Assembly (NCBI RefSeq): GCF_005844085.1
Contig: NZ_VCDI01000001.1
Span: 806,001 to 870,000, forward strand
Direction of reading: 5' to 3'
DNA from: Lichenicoccus roseus
GTDB lineage: Bacteria > Pseudomonadota > Alphaproteobacteria > Acetobacterales > Acetobacteraceae
Length of the DNA: 64,000 bases
Shown here: positions 43,425 through 52,960 of the stretch, in pieces
How positions within the stretch are numbered: position 1 is the stretch's first letter
How the letters are laid out: every line of letters starts with the position of its first letter
Notes under the pieces: model-generated
Databases searched by the model: none
Told to the model about the DNA's origin: nothing
Seen by the model: the letters and a program-made list of their open reading frames with translations, nothing else
Translations under genes and position numbers: made by a program

Positions 43425-45077
43425 ATGCACGTCGCGATCACCACCCTGCTGCTGATGCTGGCCACCACGGTCAGCAGCCTGCTGTCGCGCGCCTCGCGGC
43501 TGCCGTTGCCGCTGCCGCTGCTGCAGATCGGCTTCGGGGCGTTGATCGGGCTGTCCGGACACGGCCTGCGGCTCGATCCGGCAGTGTTCATGCTGCTGTT
43601 CATCCCGCCGCTGCTGTTCGCCGACGCCTACCTGATCCCGCTGCGCGAGCTGCGCCGGCTGCAGGGCATCGTCCTGGCCCTCGCCCTTGGGCTGGTGCTG
43701 TTCAGCACGCTGGGCTGCGGCTGGTTCATCCACTGGCTGCAGCCCGAGGTGCCGCTGGCCGCCGCCTTCGCGCTCGCCGCGGTGCTGTCGCCCACCGACG
43801 CGGTGGCGGTCGGTTCGCTGATGGAAGGACGCGGCGTGCCGCGCCGCCTGCTGCATATCCTGTCCGGCGAGGCGCTGCTGAACGATGCCACCGGCCTGGT
43901 CTGCTTCCGCTTCGCGGTCGCCGCCGCCATGGCGCACAACTTCTCGGCGACCCAGGCTGGCCTCACCTTCCTGGTGGTGGCGGCGGGCGGGGTCGCGGTC
44001 GGGCTGCTGCTCGCCTTCATCACGGTGCGCGGCATCGAGTGGCTGATGGCGCGCGACCTCGACGAGCCCGCCACCCACGTCACCCTGATCGTGCTGCTGC
44101 CCTTCGCCGCCTACATCGTCGCCGATCGCCTCGACGTGTCGGGCATCCTCGCCGCCGTCGCCGCCGGCCTGCTGGTGAAGCGCTACAACAACCGCGTGCT
44201 GAACAGCCGGCTGCGCGCCAGCCACGCCGTGGTGTGGCCGATGATCAGCTTCCTGTTCAACGGCATCATCTTCCTGCTGCTGGGCGTGCAGCTGCCCGGC
44301 ATCGTGCGCGACGCGGTCGCACTCAGCCACCAGCACGGGCTGCCCTTGTGGCGGCTGCCGGCTACCATCGTGCTCATCACCCTGTCGCTGACCGGCCTGC
44401 GCCTGCTCTGGATCCGGCTGATGCTGCTGGTGCGGATCGCGCGGGCGCGGCTCAGAAGCCAGGCATTCGTCCGGCCGCAGCACCGGGTGACCGCCGCCAT
44501 GGCGGTCGCCGGGGTGCGTGGCGCGATCACCCTGGCGGCGGTGCTGTCGCTGCCGATCGCGGGCGACGGCCAGGCGGGCTTCCCGTATCGCGACGTGCTG
44601 GTCACCGAGGCCGCCGGGGTGATCATCTGCTCGCTGCTGCTGGCCAGCCTGCTGCTGCCGGTGCTGCTGCGCGATATCCGGCTGCAGACCCCCGATCCGC
44701 TGCCGCGCGAGGTCGAGGCCGCGCGGGTGGCGCTGGCGCAGGCCGCCATCGCAGCGGTCGAGCAATATCGCGAGCGCGCCACCGACGACGAGGCGGTGGA
44801 GATCGCCGACGCGATGCTATCCGAGCAGTTCGAGCGGCTGGCGCGGCTGGAGCGGGCCCCGGAACTCGAGGATGGACCGGACCGCGACAGTCTGCTGCGC
44901 CGGCACCGGCGCTCGGCGGCACTACGGCTGCGGGCGCTGCGCACGCGCCGCGACGTGCTGCAGAAGCTGTGGCGCAGCCAGGAGATCAACAGCGAGGCGG
45001 TGCAGGAAATCGAGCGCGAGCTCGACAACGAGGAGACCATGCTGCTCGACGAGGCGCGGCTGGTCGCCCGGACTTGA
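43425..45077 (+). CDS. Na+/H+ antiporter, CPA1 family
   Basis: A 550-residue inner-membrane cation/proton antiporter. About 12 hydrophobic segments cover residues 1-425. Diagnostic motifs are LSPTDAVAVGSLMEG (about 123-137) and GEALLNDATGLVCFRFA (about 150-166), with the conserved Asp of the ND pair. The last 125 residues form a charged cytosolic tail rich in Arg and Glu, as in bacterial NhaP/YjcE-type proteins. The ATG at 43425 begins directly at the first helix. It is followed closely by a MATE and a DHA2 exporter. Confidence 0.92.
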   Translation: MHVAITTLLLMLATTVSSLLSRASRLPLPLPLLQIGFGALIGLSGHGLRLDPAVFMLLFIPPLLFADAYLIPLRELRRLQGIVLALALGLVLFSTLGCGWFIHWLQPEVPLAAAFALAAVLSPTDAVAVGSLMEGRGVPRRLLHILSGEALLNDATGLVCFRFAVAAAMAHNFSATQAGLTFLVVAAGGVAVGLLLAFITVRGIEWLMARDLDEPATHVTLIVLLPFAAYIVADRLDVSGILAAVAAGLLVKRYNNRVLNSRLRASHAVVWPMISFLFNGIIFLLLGVQLPGIVRDAVALSHQHGLPLWRLPATIVLITLSLTGLRLLWIRLMLLVRIARARLRSQAFVRPQHRVTAAMAVAGVRGAITLAAVLSLPIAGDGQAGFPYRDVLVTEAAGVIICSLLLASLLLPVLLRDIRLQTPDPLPREVEAARVALAQAAIAAVEQYRERATDDEAVEIADAMLSEQFERLARLERAPELEDGPDRDSLLRRHRRSAALRLRALRTRRDVLQKLWRSQEINSEAVQEIERELDNEETMLLDEARLVART

Positions 45078-45079
45078 CA

Positions 45080-46489
45080 GTGCTGGACTTGTCAGAGCGT
45101 CACCTGGGCGACCGGTCGCCGACACTCGCAGGACATGCCGGCGCGCTGCTTCGGCTGGCCCTGCCGATCGCGGTCTCGCTGCTGTCGCAGATGGCGATGG
45201 GAATGACCGACAGCATCCTGCTCGGCGGCCTTGGCGCCGGCGCGCTGGCCGCGGGCGGTCTCGGGGCCGGGCTGTTCTTTACCTTCATGGTTGTCCTGCA
45301 GGGGGTGCAGATGGCCGCCAGCGTTCGCATTTCGCAGACTTCGGGAGCCGGCGCCGGCGGTGCCGGTGCGATCGTCGCCTCGGCGCTGCTGCTGGCGCTG
45401 CTGATGAGCCTGCCGTCGATCGTGCTGCTGGACCGGGTCGGCTGGCTGCTGCACCGGCTAGGCGAACCTCCGGTCCTGGCGCACGACGTCGCAAGCTACC
45501 TGGATGTACTGCGATGGGCCGCGCCCGGGGCGCTGGTGGGGCTCGGACTGATGCGCGCGGTGCTGCCGTCCCTTGGTGCCGCCGGCCTGCTGCTGCGCAC
45601 GATGCCGGCGATGGCGTTGCTCAACGGCCTGCTCAATTACGGCCTGATCCACGGCCTCGTGCTGCATGGGGTGCGGCTGCTGCCGCGTCTCGGCTTCGTC
45701 GGCTCGGCGCTTGCGACCACGCTCACGCTCTACCTGTCCGGCGGAATACTCGGTCTGCTGCTGCTGCGACGCCCGGGGATGCGCGCCATGCTGCACCCGT
45801 TCCGGCCGCGGCTCACCGAGTGCCTCCTGCTGCTGCGTCTCGGCGCGCCGATCGCGCTCACCATCGCCGCCGAGGTGCTGCTGTTCCAGGTCGCCGGGCT
45901 GATGGCTGGCCTGCTCGGTCCGGCGGCGCTGGCGGCGCACCAGATCGCGCTCAACGTCGCATCTACCACCTTCATGCTGCCGCTGGCCTTGTCGCAGGCG
46001 ACGAACGTGCGCGTCGGCTACTGGACCGGCGCGGGCCGGCCCCGCGAGGCGCGACGCAGCGGCCTGGTCGCGATCGGGCTCGGCGTCCTGGTGATGGGGG
46101 TGCTCAGCGCGCTGCTGCTGGCCCTGCCGCAGACGATCGCGCATGCCTACCTGGATCCGGCGCAGCCGGCCAATGCCCCGGCGCTGCGGATCGTCGTCAC
46201 GCTGCTCGGCATCGTCGCCCTGTTCCAGATCGCCGACGGGGTGCAGGCGGTGGCGCTCGGTGCGCTGCGCGGACTGGGCGACACCGCCGTGCCAATGGTG
46301 ATTGCCACCGCCTGCTACTGGCTGATCGGCTACCCGCTGTGCAGGCTCGCCGCCTTCCGCTTCGGGTTGGGTGTGCCTGGGCTCTGGGGCGGGCTCGGCT
46401 GCACCCTCGGCTGCGTTGCCGTTGTGGCCAGCCTGCGCTTCATGCACCGGACCAGGCTGGGTGCGCCGGCCGTGGAGGTAGCTGCCTGA
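45080..46489 (+). CDS. MATE family multidrug/toxin exporter
   Basis: A 469-residue inner-membrane exporter with 12 helices, using a cation gradient. N-terminal helix features are typical: LLRLALPIAVSLLSQMAMGMTDSILLGGLGAGALAAGGLG (by position about 24-63). The second half repeats the pattern with LGAPIALTIAAEVLLFQVAGLMAGLLG and AAHQIALNVASTTFMLPLALSQATNVRVGY. It is NorM-like. The start is taken as the GTG at 45080, 3 bases after the antiporter stop; a TTG at 45074 overlapping that stop is also possible. Its stop overlaps the next ATG (TGATG). Confidence 0.92.
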   Translation: MLDLSERHLGDRSPTLAGHAGALLRLALPIAVSLLSQMAMGMTDSILLGGLGAGALAAGGLGAGLFFTFMVVLQGVQMAASVRISQTSGAGAGGAGAIVASALLLALLMSLPSIVLLDRVGWLLHRLGEPPVLAHDVASYLDVLRWAAPGALVGLGLMRAVLPSLGAAGLLLRTMPAMALLNGLLNYGLIHGLVLHGVRLLPRLGFVGSALATTLTLYLSGGILGLLLLRRPGMRAMLHPFRPRLTECLLLLRLGAPIALTIAAEVLLFQVAGLMAGLLGPAALAAHQIALNVASTTFMLPLALSQATNVRVGYWTGAGRPREARRSGLVAIGLGVLVMGVLSALLLALPQTIAHAYLDPAQPANAPALRIVVTLLGIVALFQIADGVQAVALGALRGLGDTAVPMVIATACYWLIGYPLCRLAAFRFGLGVPGLWGGLGCTLGCVAVVASLRFMHRTRLGAPAVEVAA

Positions 46490-47922
46490 TGAATGACTTT
46501 TCCGCCGGACGCGAGGCGCCGGTGCCTTTCAACCTGCGCCTGTTGCCGTTCATCGTGGCGGCGACATTCTTCATGGAATATCTCGACACCACCATCATCG
46601 CGACCGCGCTGCCCAGCATGGCGCATGATTTCCATGTCGGCCCGAACGAGCTCAGCCTGGGCCTGACCGCCTACATGCTGACGCTGGCGGTGTTCATCCC
46701 GATCAGCGGCTGGGTCGCCGACCGGATGGGATCGCGCACCGTATTCGGCGCCGCGGTGGTGGTGTTCACCGTGGCCTCGGTGCTGTGCGGCTCTGCGCCC
46801 GGCCTGTATTCCTTCACCGCCGCCCGCGTGCTGCAGGGCATCGGCGGCGCGATGATGGTCCCGGTCGGCCGCATGATCGTGGTGCGCAACACCGAGCGCC
46901 ACCGCATGATGCAGGCGATCTCGACCATCACCTGGCCGGGCGTGGTGGCGCCGGTGGTGGGCCCCTCGGTCGGCGGCTTCATCACCACCTACGCCTCCTG
47001 GCACTGGGTGTTCTTCCTCAACGTGCCGTTCGGCATCGCGGCGCTGGCGGCGGTGATCGCGTTCGTGCCGCAGCAGCGCGCCGAGGGGCGCCGCCCGCTG
47101 GACATGCCCGGCTTCCTGCTTAGCGGCGCGGCGCTCAGCCTGCTGCTGTACGGCACCGAGGCGGCCAGCCATCGCGACCAGCGTCTTGGCCCGGCCCTGC
47201 TGCTGATCCTGGCCGGACTGGGACTCGGCGTGCTCACCGTCCGGCATCTTCGTGGCAGCCGCCATCCGCTGCTGTCGCTGGGCGCGCTGAAGGTGCCGAC
47301 CTACTCGGCCACCATATTGTGGGGATCGGCGAACCGCGCCGCGATTGAGGCGGTGCCATACCTCTCGCCGCTGCTGTTCCAGATCGGCTTCGGCCTGTCG
47401 CCGTTCCGTTCAGGGCTGCTGCTGCTGGCCACCGCGACCGGCAACCTCGGCATGAAGCTGTTCACCACGCCGGTACTGCGGCGGTACGGCTTCCGCACCA
47501 CCCTGCTGTGCAACGGCGTCTTCGCGGCCTGCGCCATCCTGGCACTCGGCACGCTGGTGCCCGCCACGCCGCTGCCGATCATGCTGGTGCTGCTGTTCGC
47601 CTACGGCGTCGGGCGCTCGATGCAGTTCACCACCATCAACACGCTGGCGTTCGCCGACGTCGACGACGGCCAGAAGGGTCCGGCCTCGACGCTGCAGAGC
47701 GCCGTCACCCAGATGATGATCGGCATGGGGATCGCCTTCGGCGCGCTCTGCCTGCGTGGCGCGGCCTGGCTGCGGCACGAGGATGGCCGCGCCTTCACGA
47801 CGGCGGATTTCCACTGGGCCTTCGTGGCCGCCGCCCTACTGATGCTCGTGTCGCTCTCGGGTTACGTACGCCTGCCCGCCGATGCCGGCAGCGGCATCGG
47901 CGGTGCCGTCAGGAGCCGGTAG
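46489..47922 (+). CDS. DHA2-type MFS exporter (EmrB/QacA-like)
   Basis: A 477-residue drug/proton antiporter with about 14 hydrophobic segments. The helix 1 motif MEYLDTTIIATALPSMAHDF (LDxTxxNVALP type), the loop motif GWVADRMGSRTVF and the antiporter motif C region VGPSVGGFITTYASWHWVFFLNVPFG are clear. It is coupled to the MATE gene by a one-base overlap (TGATG). No membrane-fusion partner (EmrA) is next to it. The last 87 bases overlap a convergent membrane protein gene. Confidence 0.93.
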   Translation: MNDFSAGREAPVPFNLRLLPFIVAATFFMEYLDTTIIATALPSMAHDFHVGPNELSLGLTAYMLTLAVFIPISGWVADRMGSRTVFGAAVVVFTVASVLCGSAPGLYSFTAARVLQGIGGAMMVPVGRMIVVRNTERHRMMQAISTITWPGVVAPVVGPSVGGFITTYASWHWVFFLNVPFGIAALAAVIAFVPQQRAEGRRPLDMPGFLLSGAALSLLLYGTEAASHRDQRLGPALLLILAGLGLGVLTVRHLRGSRHPLLSLGALKVPTYSATILWGSANRAAIEAVPYLSPLLFQIGFGLSPFRSGLLLLATATGNLGMKLFTTPVLRRYGFRTTLLCNGVFAACAILALGTLVPATPLPIMLVLLFAYGVGRSMQFTTINTLAFADVDDGQKGPASTLQSAVTQMMIGMGIAFGALCLRGAAWLRHEDGRAFTTADFHWAFVAAALLMLVSLSGYVRLPADAGSGIGGAVRSR

Positions 47923-48720
47923 CATGATCTCGCCCAGGCCGGCCGGGGCCAGGTCGGTCCGGTTGTAGACCAGGAACAGCCACGACGCCGACGAGGCTCC
48001 CAGCGCGACGCCCAGCGGCGTCAGCAGGCCGACCAGGACCGCGATCGCCCCCTGCGACGTTTGCAGCCAGGGCAGCGAGGGCGTGAGCATGTGGGCAAGC
48101 AGGATGATCCCCAGGGAGGCGGCGACGATCGGCAGGATGGTCACCACCGAGACCGTGCCGATCCTCCAGAACTGCCATCGCGTCGCCGACAGGCTGCAGC
48201 GGGCAAGATGACCGGTGGCGCCGAGCGCTACCTGCGGAAACACCAGGATCAGCCGGATCGCCAGCACCACGCCGAGGATCTGCAGGACCGGGATGAGCAC
48301 GATGCGTCCCGGCATGGTGGCGAGCAGGAACAGGCCGACATCGGAGATCGTCCCGACCGCGGTCAGCCAGAGTGTGAATCGCACGACGCGCCCGACCGGG
48401 CGTAGCGGCAGCAGCTCGGTGCCCTCTCCGAGCAGCACGAAGCGATGCATGGCGATGGCCAGCGGCGCAGCGATGAGCGACCGGGCGAAGCTCACCGCGA
48501 TCGAGGTCATCAGCACCTCGATGGCGGCCGGACCGATGCCACCCGCCACCGGGCTCGCGCCGACACGCGAGACGAACAGCAGGCACTCCAGCAGGGTCCC
48601 GGCCAGCAGGGTGATGAGGAATGCGGCCGGCATCCGCCGCAGGCCGAGCCCGGTGCTGCGCCAGGATTGCCGGGCGGTACGCAGTATCCGCGGACGCCGG
48701 CGCGTCACCGTGTGCGACAT
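47836..48720 (-). CDS. Hypothetical multi-pass membrane protein
   Basis: A 294-residue protein with about six hydrophobic segments (for example FLITLLAGTLLECLLF, LTAVGTISDVGLFLLA, VLQILGVVLAIRLILVF, VVTILPIVAASLGIILL and GAIAVLVGLLTPLGVAL). The N-terminus is basic. I do not recognise the family; it resembles generic glycerophosphoryl-diester-phosphodiesterase-type membrane domains only in hydropathy. Its 3' end overlaps the convergent DHA2 gene by 87 bases, which is long for two real genes, but both have good coding character there. Confidence 0.65.
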   Translation of the reverse strand: MSHTVTRRRPRILRTARQSWRSTGLGLRRMPAAFLITLLAGTLLECLLFVSRVGASPVAGGIGPAAIEVLMTSIAVSFARSLIAAPLAIAMHRFVLLGEGTELLPLRPVGRVVRFTLWLTAVGTISDVGLFLLATMPGRIVLIPVLQILGVVLAIRLILVFPQVALGATGHLARCSLSATRWQFWRIGTVSVVTILPIVAASLGIILLAHMLTPSLPWLQTSQGAIAVLVGLLTPLGVALGASSASWLFLVYNRTDLAPAGLGEIMLPAPDGTADAAAGIGGQAYVTRERHEHQ

Positions 48721-48756
48721 TCCGGACCGGGTGCCGGCCTCAGGAGGTGGCCGAGG

Positions 48757-49620
48757 TCAGGCCGCCTCGCGGCGGCGCAGGTGCGGCCGCGTCAGTTCCC
48801 ACACGCGCAGGCCCTGCAGCGCCAGCGACGCCATGCTCGGCAGCAGCCTGGGCTGCATCAGCTGCTGGTTGAGTTCGCCCATGCGCCTGGCGTTCTCGTT
48901 GACGCAATCCTCGACGAAGCGCTGGAACGAGAAGCCGTCGAGAAACATGTTGGCCTGGGTGACTGCGAAATCCTTGCCGTCGTTGGCCTCCTGGCCGCGG
49001 TTGACCATGCCGAACAGCCGCTTGCCGGCGCGGGCGTAGAAGCGTGCCGACTTCATCGCGCGGCGCGGGCCGCCGAGGCCGCGACGCTTCTCGCGCCAGG
49101 CCATGTAGTTGATGAAGAACACGATGTGCCGGGTTTCCTCGAACATCAGCGTGTCGAAGATCTCGAACATGCCCTCCGGCAGGAACGACGATTCGCGCGC
49201 GGTCTTGAAGGCGCCGAAGCCGAGGAATGCGTCGAGGCACTCGCCGAAGCCGAAATCGATGAAGGCGGTCTCCAGGTCGGCGGGAAACTTCTCCATCGGC
49301 TGCTCGTGCGCATCGATGCCGTAGCGGTCGATCATCACCTTGATCAGCCTGGCATGCCTTGCCTCCTCGATCCCCTGGATTCGCACCGCCTCGCGCACGA
49401 TCGGATCGGTGATCTGCGGTGTGAAGGCATCGACGATGGCGCCGGCGCGCCGCTCGGTATGGTAGACCTCCTGCCAGAACGGCACCCCCCGCAACCGAGC
49501 CAGCTCCACGTCGGTCAGCTCCGGCCAGGGCAGCGTTTCCGGGTCGAAGGTCTGGTGGGTGTCGATGAAATCCTGGCAGAACAGCGCCTTGTGCGCCTCC
49601 GAGCCGGCCTGCAGCGTCAT
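48757..49620 (-). CDS. Ferritin-like diiron protein
   Basis: A 287-residue protein with a four-helix diiron core. Two ExxH metal motifs are clear: IEEARHARLIKVM at about 84-96 and FEETRHIVFFIN at about 159-170, with further acidic residues in IDFGFGECLDAFLGF. This arrangement is seen in rubrerythrin- and AurF-like oxidases of unassigned function. It is preceded by GGAAG and starts at the ATG at 49620. The neighbouring downstream gene is a membrane protein of unknown function. No substrate can be assigned. Confidence 0.75.
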   Translation of the reverse strand: MTLQAGSEAHKALFCQDFIDTHQTFDPETLPWPELTDVELARLRGVPFWQEVYHTERRAGAIVDAFTPQITDPIVREAVRIQGIEEARHARLIKVMIDRYGIDAHEQPMEKFPADLETAFIDFGFGECLDAFLGFGAFKTARESSFLPEGMFEIFDTLMFEETRHIVFFINYMAWREKRRGLGGPRRAMKSARFYARAGKRLFGMVNRGQEANDGKDFAVTQANMFLDGFSFQRFVEDCVNENARRMGELNQQLMQPRLLPSMASLALQGLRVWELTRPHLRRREAA

Positions 49621-49814
49621 CTTCCGTTCCCTTGCTCTCCGCGAGGGAACATGCGCCCGACTGCTTCAAGTTCCAAGATGGGGGGATGCCGCACTCGCTC
49701 CGGCCCAGGGCTCGATGGCATCATCGCGAAGGCCGATTGCGATGCGATGGCGCTGCCGGCCCGGCAGGATGGCGGGGCTGTTCGTCAGCTCGGTCGTCGC
49801 CCCTTCAGGAGAGA

Positions 49815-50145
49815 AGTGCCACTCGTTACGGAGGTGTTGCAGCGGTCGAGCCTCGTGCGGCGGCCGAGATTCTCAGCACGGATGTCGACCTGCGCCGTGC
49901 GCACCCCCTGGGGCAGGAACTGCTTGTACGGAAAGTCCGTGCCGAGCATCAGCAGCACGTCGCAGGCGTGCATCGCGGCATAGCCCGATGAGAACCCGAT
50001 GAAGCCGGTCAGACCAACATCGTAGGGGTTGTCGTAGTCGACATGCTCCTTCCCGCCCAACGCATGCACGATCGGGCTCTTCAACGTCTCCGCCAACGCC
50101 ATCAGGCCCTCGTGCGCGCCGGCGCATCGAGACCCGCTGCTGACA
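49815..50145 (-). pseudogene. Remnant of pyruvate dehydrogenase (quinone) PoxB
   Basis: A piece of about 110 residues matches the central cofactor domain of PoxB: CAGAHEGLMALAETLKSPIVHA, GGKEHVDYDNPYDVGLTGFIGFSSGY, CDVLLMLGTDFPYKQF and AQVDIRAENLGRRTRLD. A complete PoxB is about 570 residues; neither the N-terminal pyrimidine domain nor the C-terminal thiamine-diphosphate domain is found on either side, and similarity stops sharply after RRTRLD. The open frame happens to run 49785-50186 but lacks a plausible start with a ribosome binding site. It is best read as a deletion remnant. Confidence 0.8.
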
Positions 50146-50288
50146 GGGCGCATCCACCATGGAGATTTATATTTGACATAAGGCAACGTGTTTCGGCGGG
50201 AGCGATACTGCGAAAACCTGACGAGAACTGGTCATCCTCAAGAAGATCGAGGTGATTGTCATGTCGTTCCGGCGATTGCGCGCGGGAC

Positions 50289-51257
50289 CTAGAACACCAT
50301 GTTGACCGCAAGGTCGGGCGTAATCGACCGGGTCGTGTTGTGGCCATCGAACGGCACGATGACGCCAAGGATCGCGCCCTGGGTGGCGGACCAGTTGTAT
50401 TCGGCCGCCGGTCCGACGTTCCAGGTCCCGGATGCGCCTTCGCTGCTGACATACGGCACGGCACCGTCCGCGACGCGCCCCCTGATGTCGGTGCCGTCGG
50501 CCCAGACCCGGTAGATGTCCAGTGCCAGCACCCAGCGCTGGGTGAGGCCGAGTTCGAGCGAGGTGCCGGCATTGCCCGAGAAGCCGACCCGCGCACGCCC
50601 GGCAAAGCCGGCGGGGGTGTCGTACACGCTCGTGCCGCTGACCGGAACCGTCGCGAACGGCTGCCGTCCGACTGCCCACAACCGGATCCTGAGCGGGTAT
50701 CGTGGCTCCGGCTTGACCTCGGATTGCGCCACGAAGCCGAAGCGCAGCAACCAGGCTCCGGAGCCGACGCCATCCTGCGTGCGGCTCAGCCGGTCATAGT
50801 CACCGGTCGGTATGCCGACTCCTAGGAAGCCGGTGACGGCCGGGATGAAACGCGGCTTGTCCGCATCCAGCACCCGGTATTGCAGCTCGATCGGCAGGTC
50901 GCCGGCCTTGATCCCGCTGGTGGCGCCATCCTTCCCGAATCCCCAGGCGAAGTCAGGCAACGAATAGATCGAGAGCCGGTTGGTCAGTCCATATTTGAGC
51001 AGGGTCGATTGCGAGAGGGAGTTCTGCGGGTCGATCGTCTGCACGTGGCCGTGGCTGTCGTACCTGCCGACTTCGTCGACCCCCTCGAGATAGGGCTCGA
51101 TCGCCATTTCACCTGCTTCGGCCTCCGCGCCGGACGGCGAGAACAGGGAGCCGGTATACCACTGCTCGGGCGGCGAGGCGGACGACGTGGCGGCTTCGGC
51201 ACACCCCGGAGCGAGTGCCACCGCCACGAGGGCGGCGGCGGGTCCGAGCCAGCGCAT
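50289..51257 (-). CDS. Outer-membrane transporter-like protein (MetA/phenol family)
   Basis: A 322-residue protein with a signal peptide (residues 1-22; core AAALVAVALAPG, cleavage near AEA-AT). The mature part alternates hydrophobic and polar residues in strands ending in aromatic residues and closes with a final Phe (SITPDLAVNMVF), as outer-membrane beta barrels do. The pattern with WAVGRQPFATVPV and LELGLTQRWVLALDIYRVW resembles the MetA-pathway/phenol degradation transporter family. The stop of the permease lies 5 bases upstream, so both are probably one unit. Confidence 0.7.
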   Translation of the reverse strand: MRWLGPAAALVAVALAPGCAEAATSSASPPEQWYTGSLFSPSGAEAEAGEMAIEPYLEGVDEVGRYDSHGHVQTIDPQNSLSQSTLLKYGLTNRLSIYSLPDFAWGFGKDGATSGIKAGDLPIELQYRVLDADKPRFIPAVTGFLGVGIPTGDYDRLSRTQDGVGSGAWLLRFGFVAQSEVKPEPRYPLRIRLWAVGRQPFATVPVSGTSVYDTPAGFAGRARVGFSGNAGTSLELGLTQRWVLALDIYRVWADGTDIRGRVADGAVPYVSSEGASGTWNVGPAAEYNWSATQGAILGVIVPFDGHNTTRSITPDLAVNMVF

Positions 51258-51262
51258 CGGCC

Positions 51263-52732
51263 TCAGTCGCGGCGCTCGAGGATATCGCGTGTCAGGGTAA
51301 TAGACGGAATGGTTGCGGGCATCAGGATCGGCGGGGTGCGGCGCAGGCTCCACCAGCCGAGCGCCAGCAGCGCCGCGATCAGCGGGATGGTGGCGACCGT
51401 GATGGTGCCGTCCGGATAGTCGAACGCCATCAGCACCAGCACGGCGGCGAGGAAGCCGAGCGAAAGCCAGGAGGTGAAGGGTGCGCCCGGCATGCGGAAG
51501 GTCGGCGCCTTCACCTCGCCGCGACGCACCGCGCGGCGGAACATGATCTGGCTTGCCAGGATGAAGCCCCAGGTGCTGACGATGCCGAGCGCCGAGATGT
51601 TGAGCACGATCTCGAACACCTGGCTCGGCACCACGTAGTTCAGTACGACGCCGACCAGGTAGATCCCGACCGTCATCAGGATGCCGCCGGCGGGCACGGA
51701 ATGGCGGTTCATGTAGCCGAGGAAGCGCGGCGCGGAATCGCCCAGCGCCAGCGCGCGCAGCACCCGGCCGGTGGAATACAGGCCGGAATTCAGACTCGAC
51801 AGCGCCGCCGTCAGCACCACGATGTTCATGATGGTGCCGATGCCGGGCACGCCGAGCGTCTGGAAGAAGGTGACGAACGGGCTGGTGCCGGCCTTGTAGG
51901 CGGTCCAGGGCAGCAGCAGCGTCAGCAGCACCACGGCGCCGACATAGAACAGGGCGATGCGCCACATCACGCTGTTGATCGCGCGCGGCACCACGTTCTC
52001 GTAGTCCTCGCATTCGCCCGCCGCGGTGCCAACCAGCTCGATTGCCGAATAGGCGAACACCACGCCCTGCACCAGCACCAGTGCCGGCAGGATGCCGTGC
52101 GGGAAGAAGCCACCGTTGTCGCTGATCAGGTGCAGCCCGGTGGTATGGCCGCCGACCGGCATGCGGACACCAAGGATGACGGCGCCGGCGATCAGGAACA
52201 GCGACAGCGCCACCACCTTGATCAGCGAGAACCAGAATTCCATTTCGCCAAAATACTTCACGCCGATCATGTTCATCGAGGTGACAATGAACAGCGCCAT
52301 CAGCGCGAACACCCACTGCGGCACGTCGGCGAAAGTGCCCCAGTAGTGCATGTAGAGGGCAACGGCGGTGATATCGACGATACCGGTCATTGCCCAGTTC
52401 AGGAACGACATCCAGCCGGCGACGAATGAGGCGCGCTCGCCGAGGAACTCCCGCGCATAGGAGACGAAGCTGCCGCAGGTCGGACGGTGCATGACCAGTT
52501 CGCCCAGCGCGCGCAGGATCAGGAACGAGAACACGCCGCAGACCAGGTAGACGATGGCGAGCGACGGACCGGCCGCCTGCAGGCGTGAGCCGGCGCCGAG
52601 GAACAGTCCGGTGCCGATGGCGCCGCCGATGGCGATCATCTGCACCTGACGGTTGCCGAGGCCCTTGTGGTAGCCCTCGTCCTGCGCCGCCACTTCCTCG
52701 GGATCTGTCCCAGCCGCTACGGATTGATCCAT
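51263..52732 (-). CDS. Amino-acid permease, AnsP/GabP-like (APC superfamily)
   Basis: A 489-residue inner-membrane amino-acid/proton symporter with 12 hydrophobic segments. The first helix carries the binding motif MIAIGGAIGTGLFLGAGSRL (about 32-51), followed by FLILRALGELVMHRP and GSFVSYAREFLGERASFVAGWMSFLNWAMTGI. The last resembles L-asparagine permease closely, so asparagine uptake is a reasonable guess; GABA or proline carriers share much of the pattern. The ATG at 52732 starts the gene, divergent from the SGNH hydrolase gene. Confidence 0.88.
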   Translation of the reverse strand: MDQSVAAGTDPEEVAAQDEGYHKGLGNRQVQMIAIGGAIGTGLFLGAGSRLQAAGPSLAIVYLVCGVFSFLILRALGELVMHRPTCGSFVSYAREFLGERASFVAGWMSFLNWAMTGIVDITAVALYMHYWGTFADVPQWVFALMALFIVTSMNMIGVKYFGEMEFWFSLIKVVALSLFLIAGAVILGVRMPVGGHTTGLHLISDNGGFFPHGILPALVLVQGVVFAYSAIELVGTAAGECEDYENVVPRAINSVMWRIALFYVGAVVLLTLLLPWTAYKAGTSPFVTFFQTLGVPGIGTIMNIVVLTAALSSLNSGLYSTGRVLRALALGDSAPRFLGYMNRHSVPAGGILMTVGIYLVGVVLNYVVPSQVFEIVLNISALGIVSTWGFILASQIMFRRAVRRGEVKAPTFRMPGAPFTSWLSLGFLAAVLVLMAFDYPDGTITVATIPLIAALLALGWWSLRRTPPILMPATIPSITLTRDILERRD

Positions 52733-52960
52733 TCTTTGGTCGGCCTCTCGAAATAAAGTGGCAGCAAGCTTCTTGGTCGCACATCAGGCGCGAATTGACA
52801 GCACCAATTGAAGCCGGCGGCGAGACTTTCCGCAAAATCTCCGGTCATCGGTCGGCGAGACCCGGGCCGCCGCCCGGATCACATGGCCTTCCCCGGCCAC
52901 GTGATAACGGAGTTCCATCGTAATACTCTGAACGTAATGATAAACAAGTCCATCATGTAT

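Noticed and set aside
43031-45079. Long open frame running into the MATE gene from upstream
   Set aside because: The upstream part is out-of-frame translation of cysS and the antiporter; the MATE protein begins only at about 45080.
50173-50178. TTGACA on the plus strand beside the poxB remnant
   Set aside because: No plus-strand gene follows for more than 2 kb and there is no good -10 at proper spacing.
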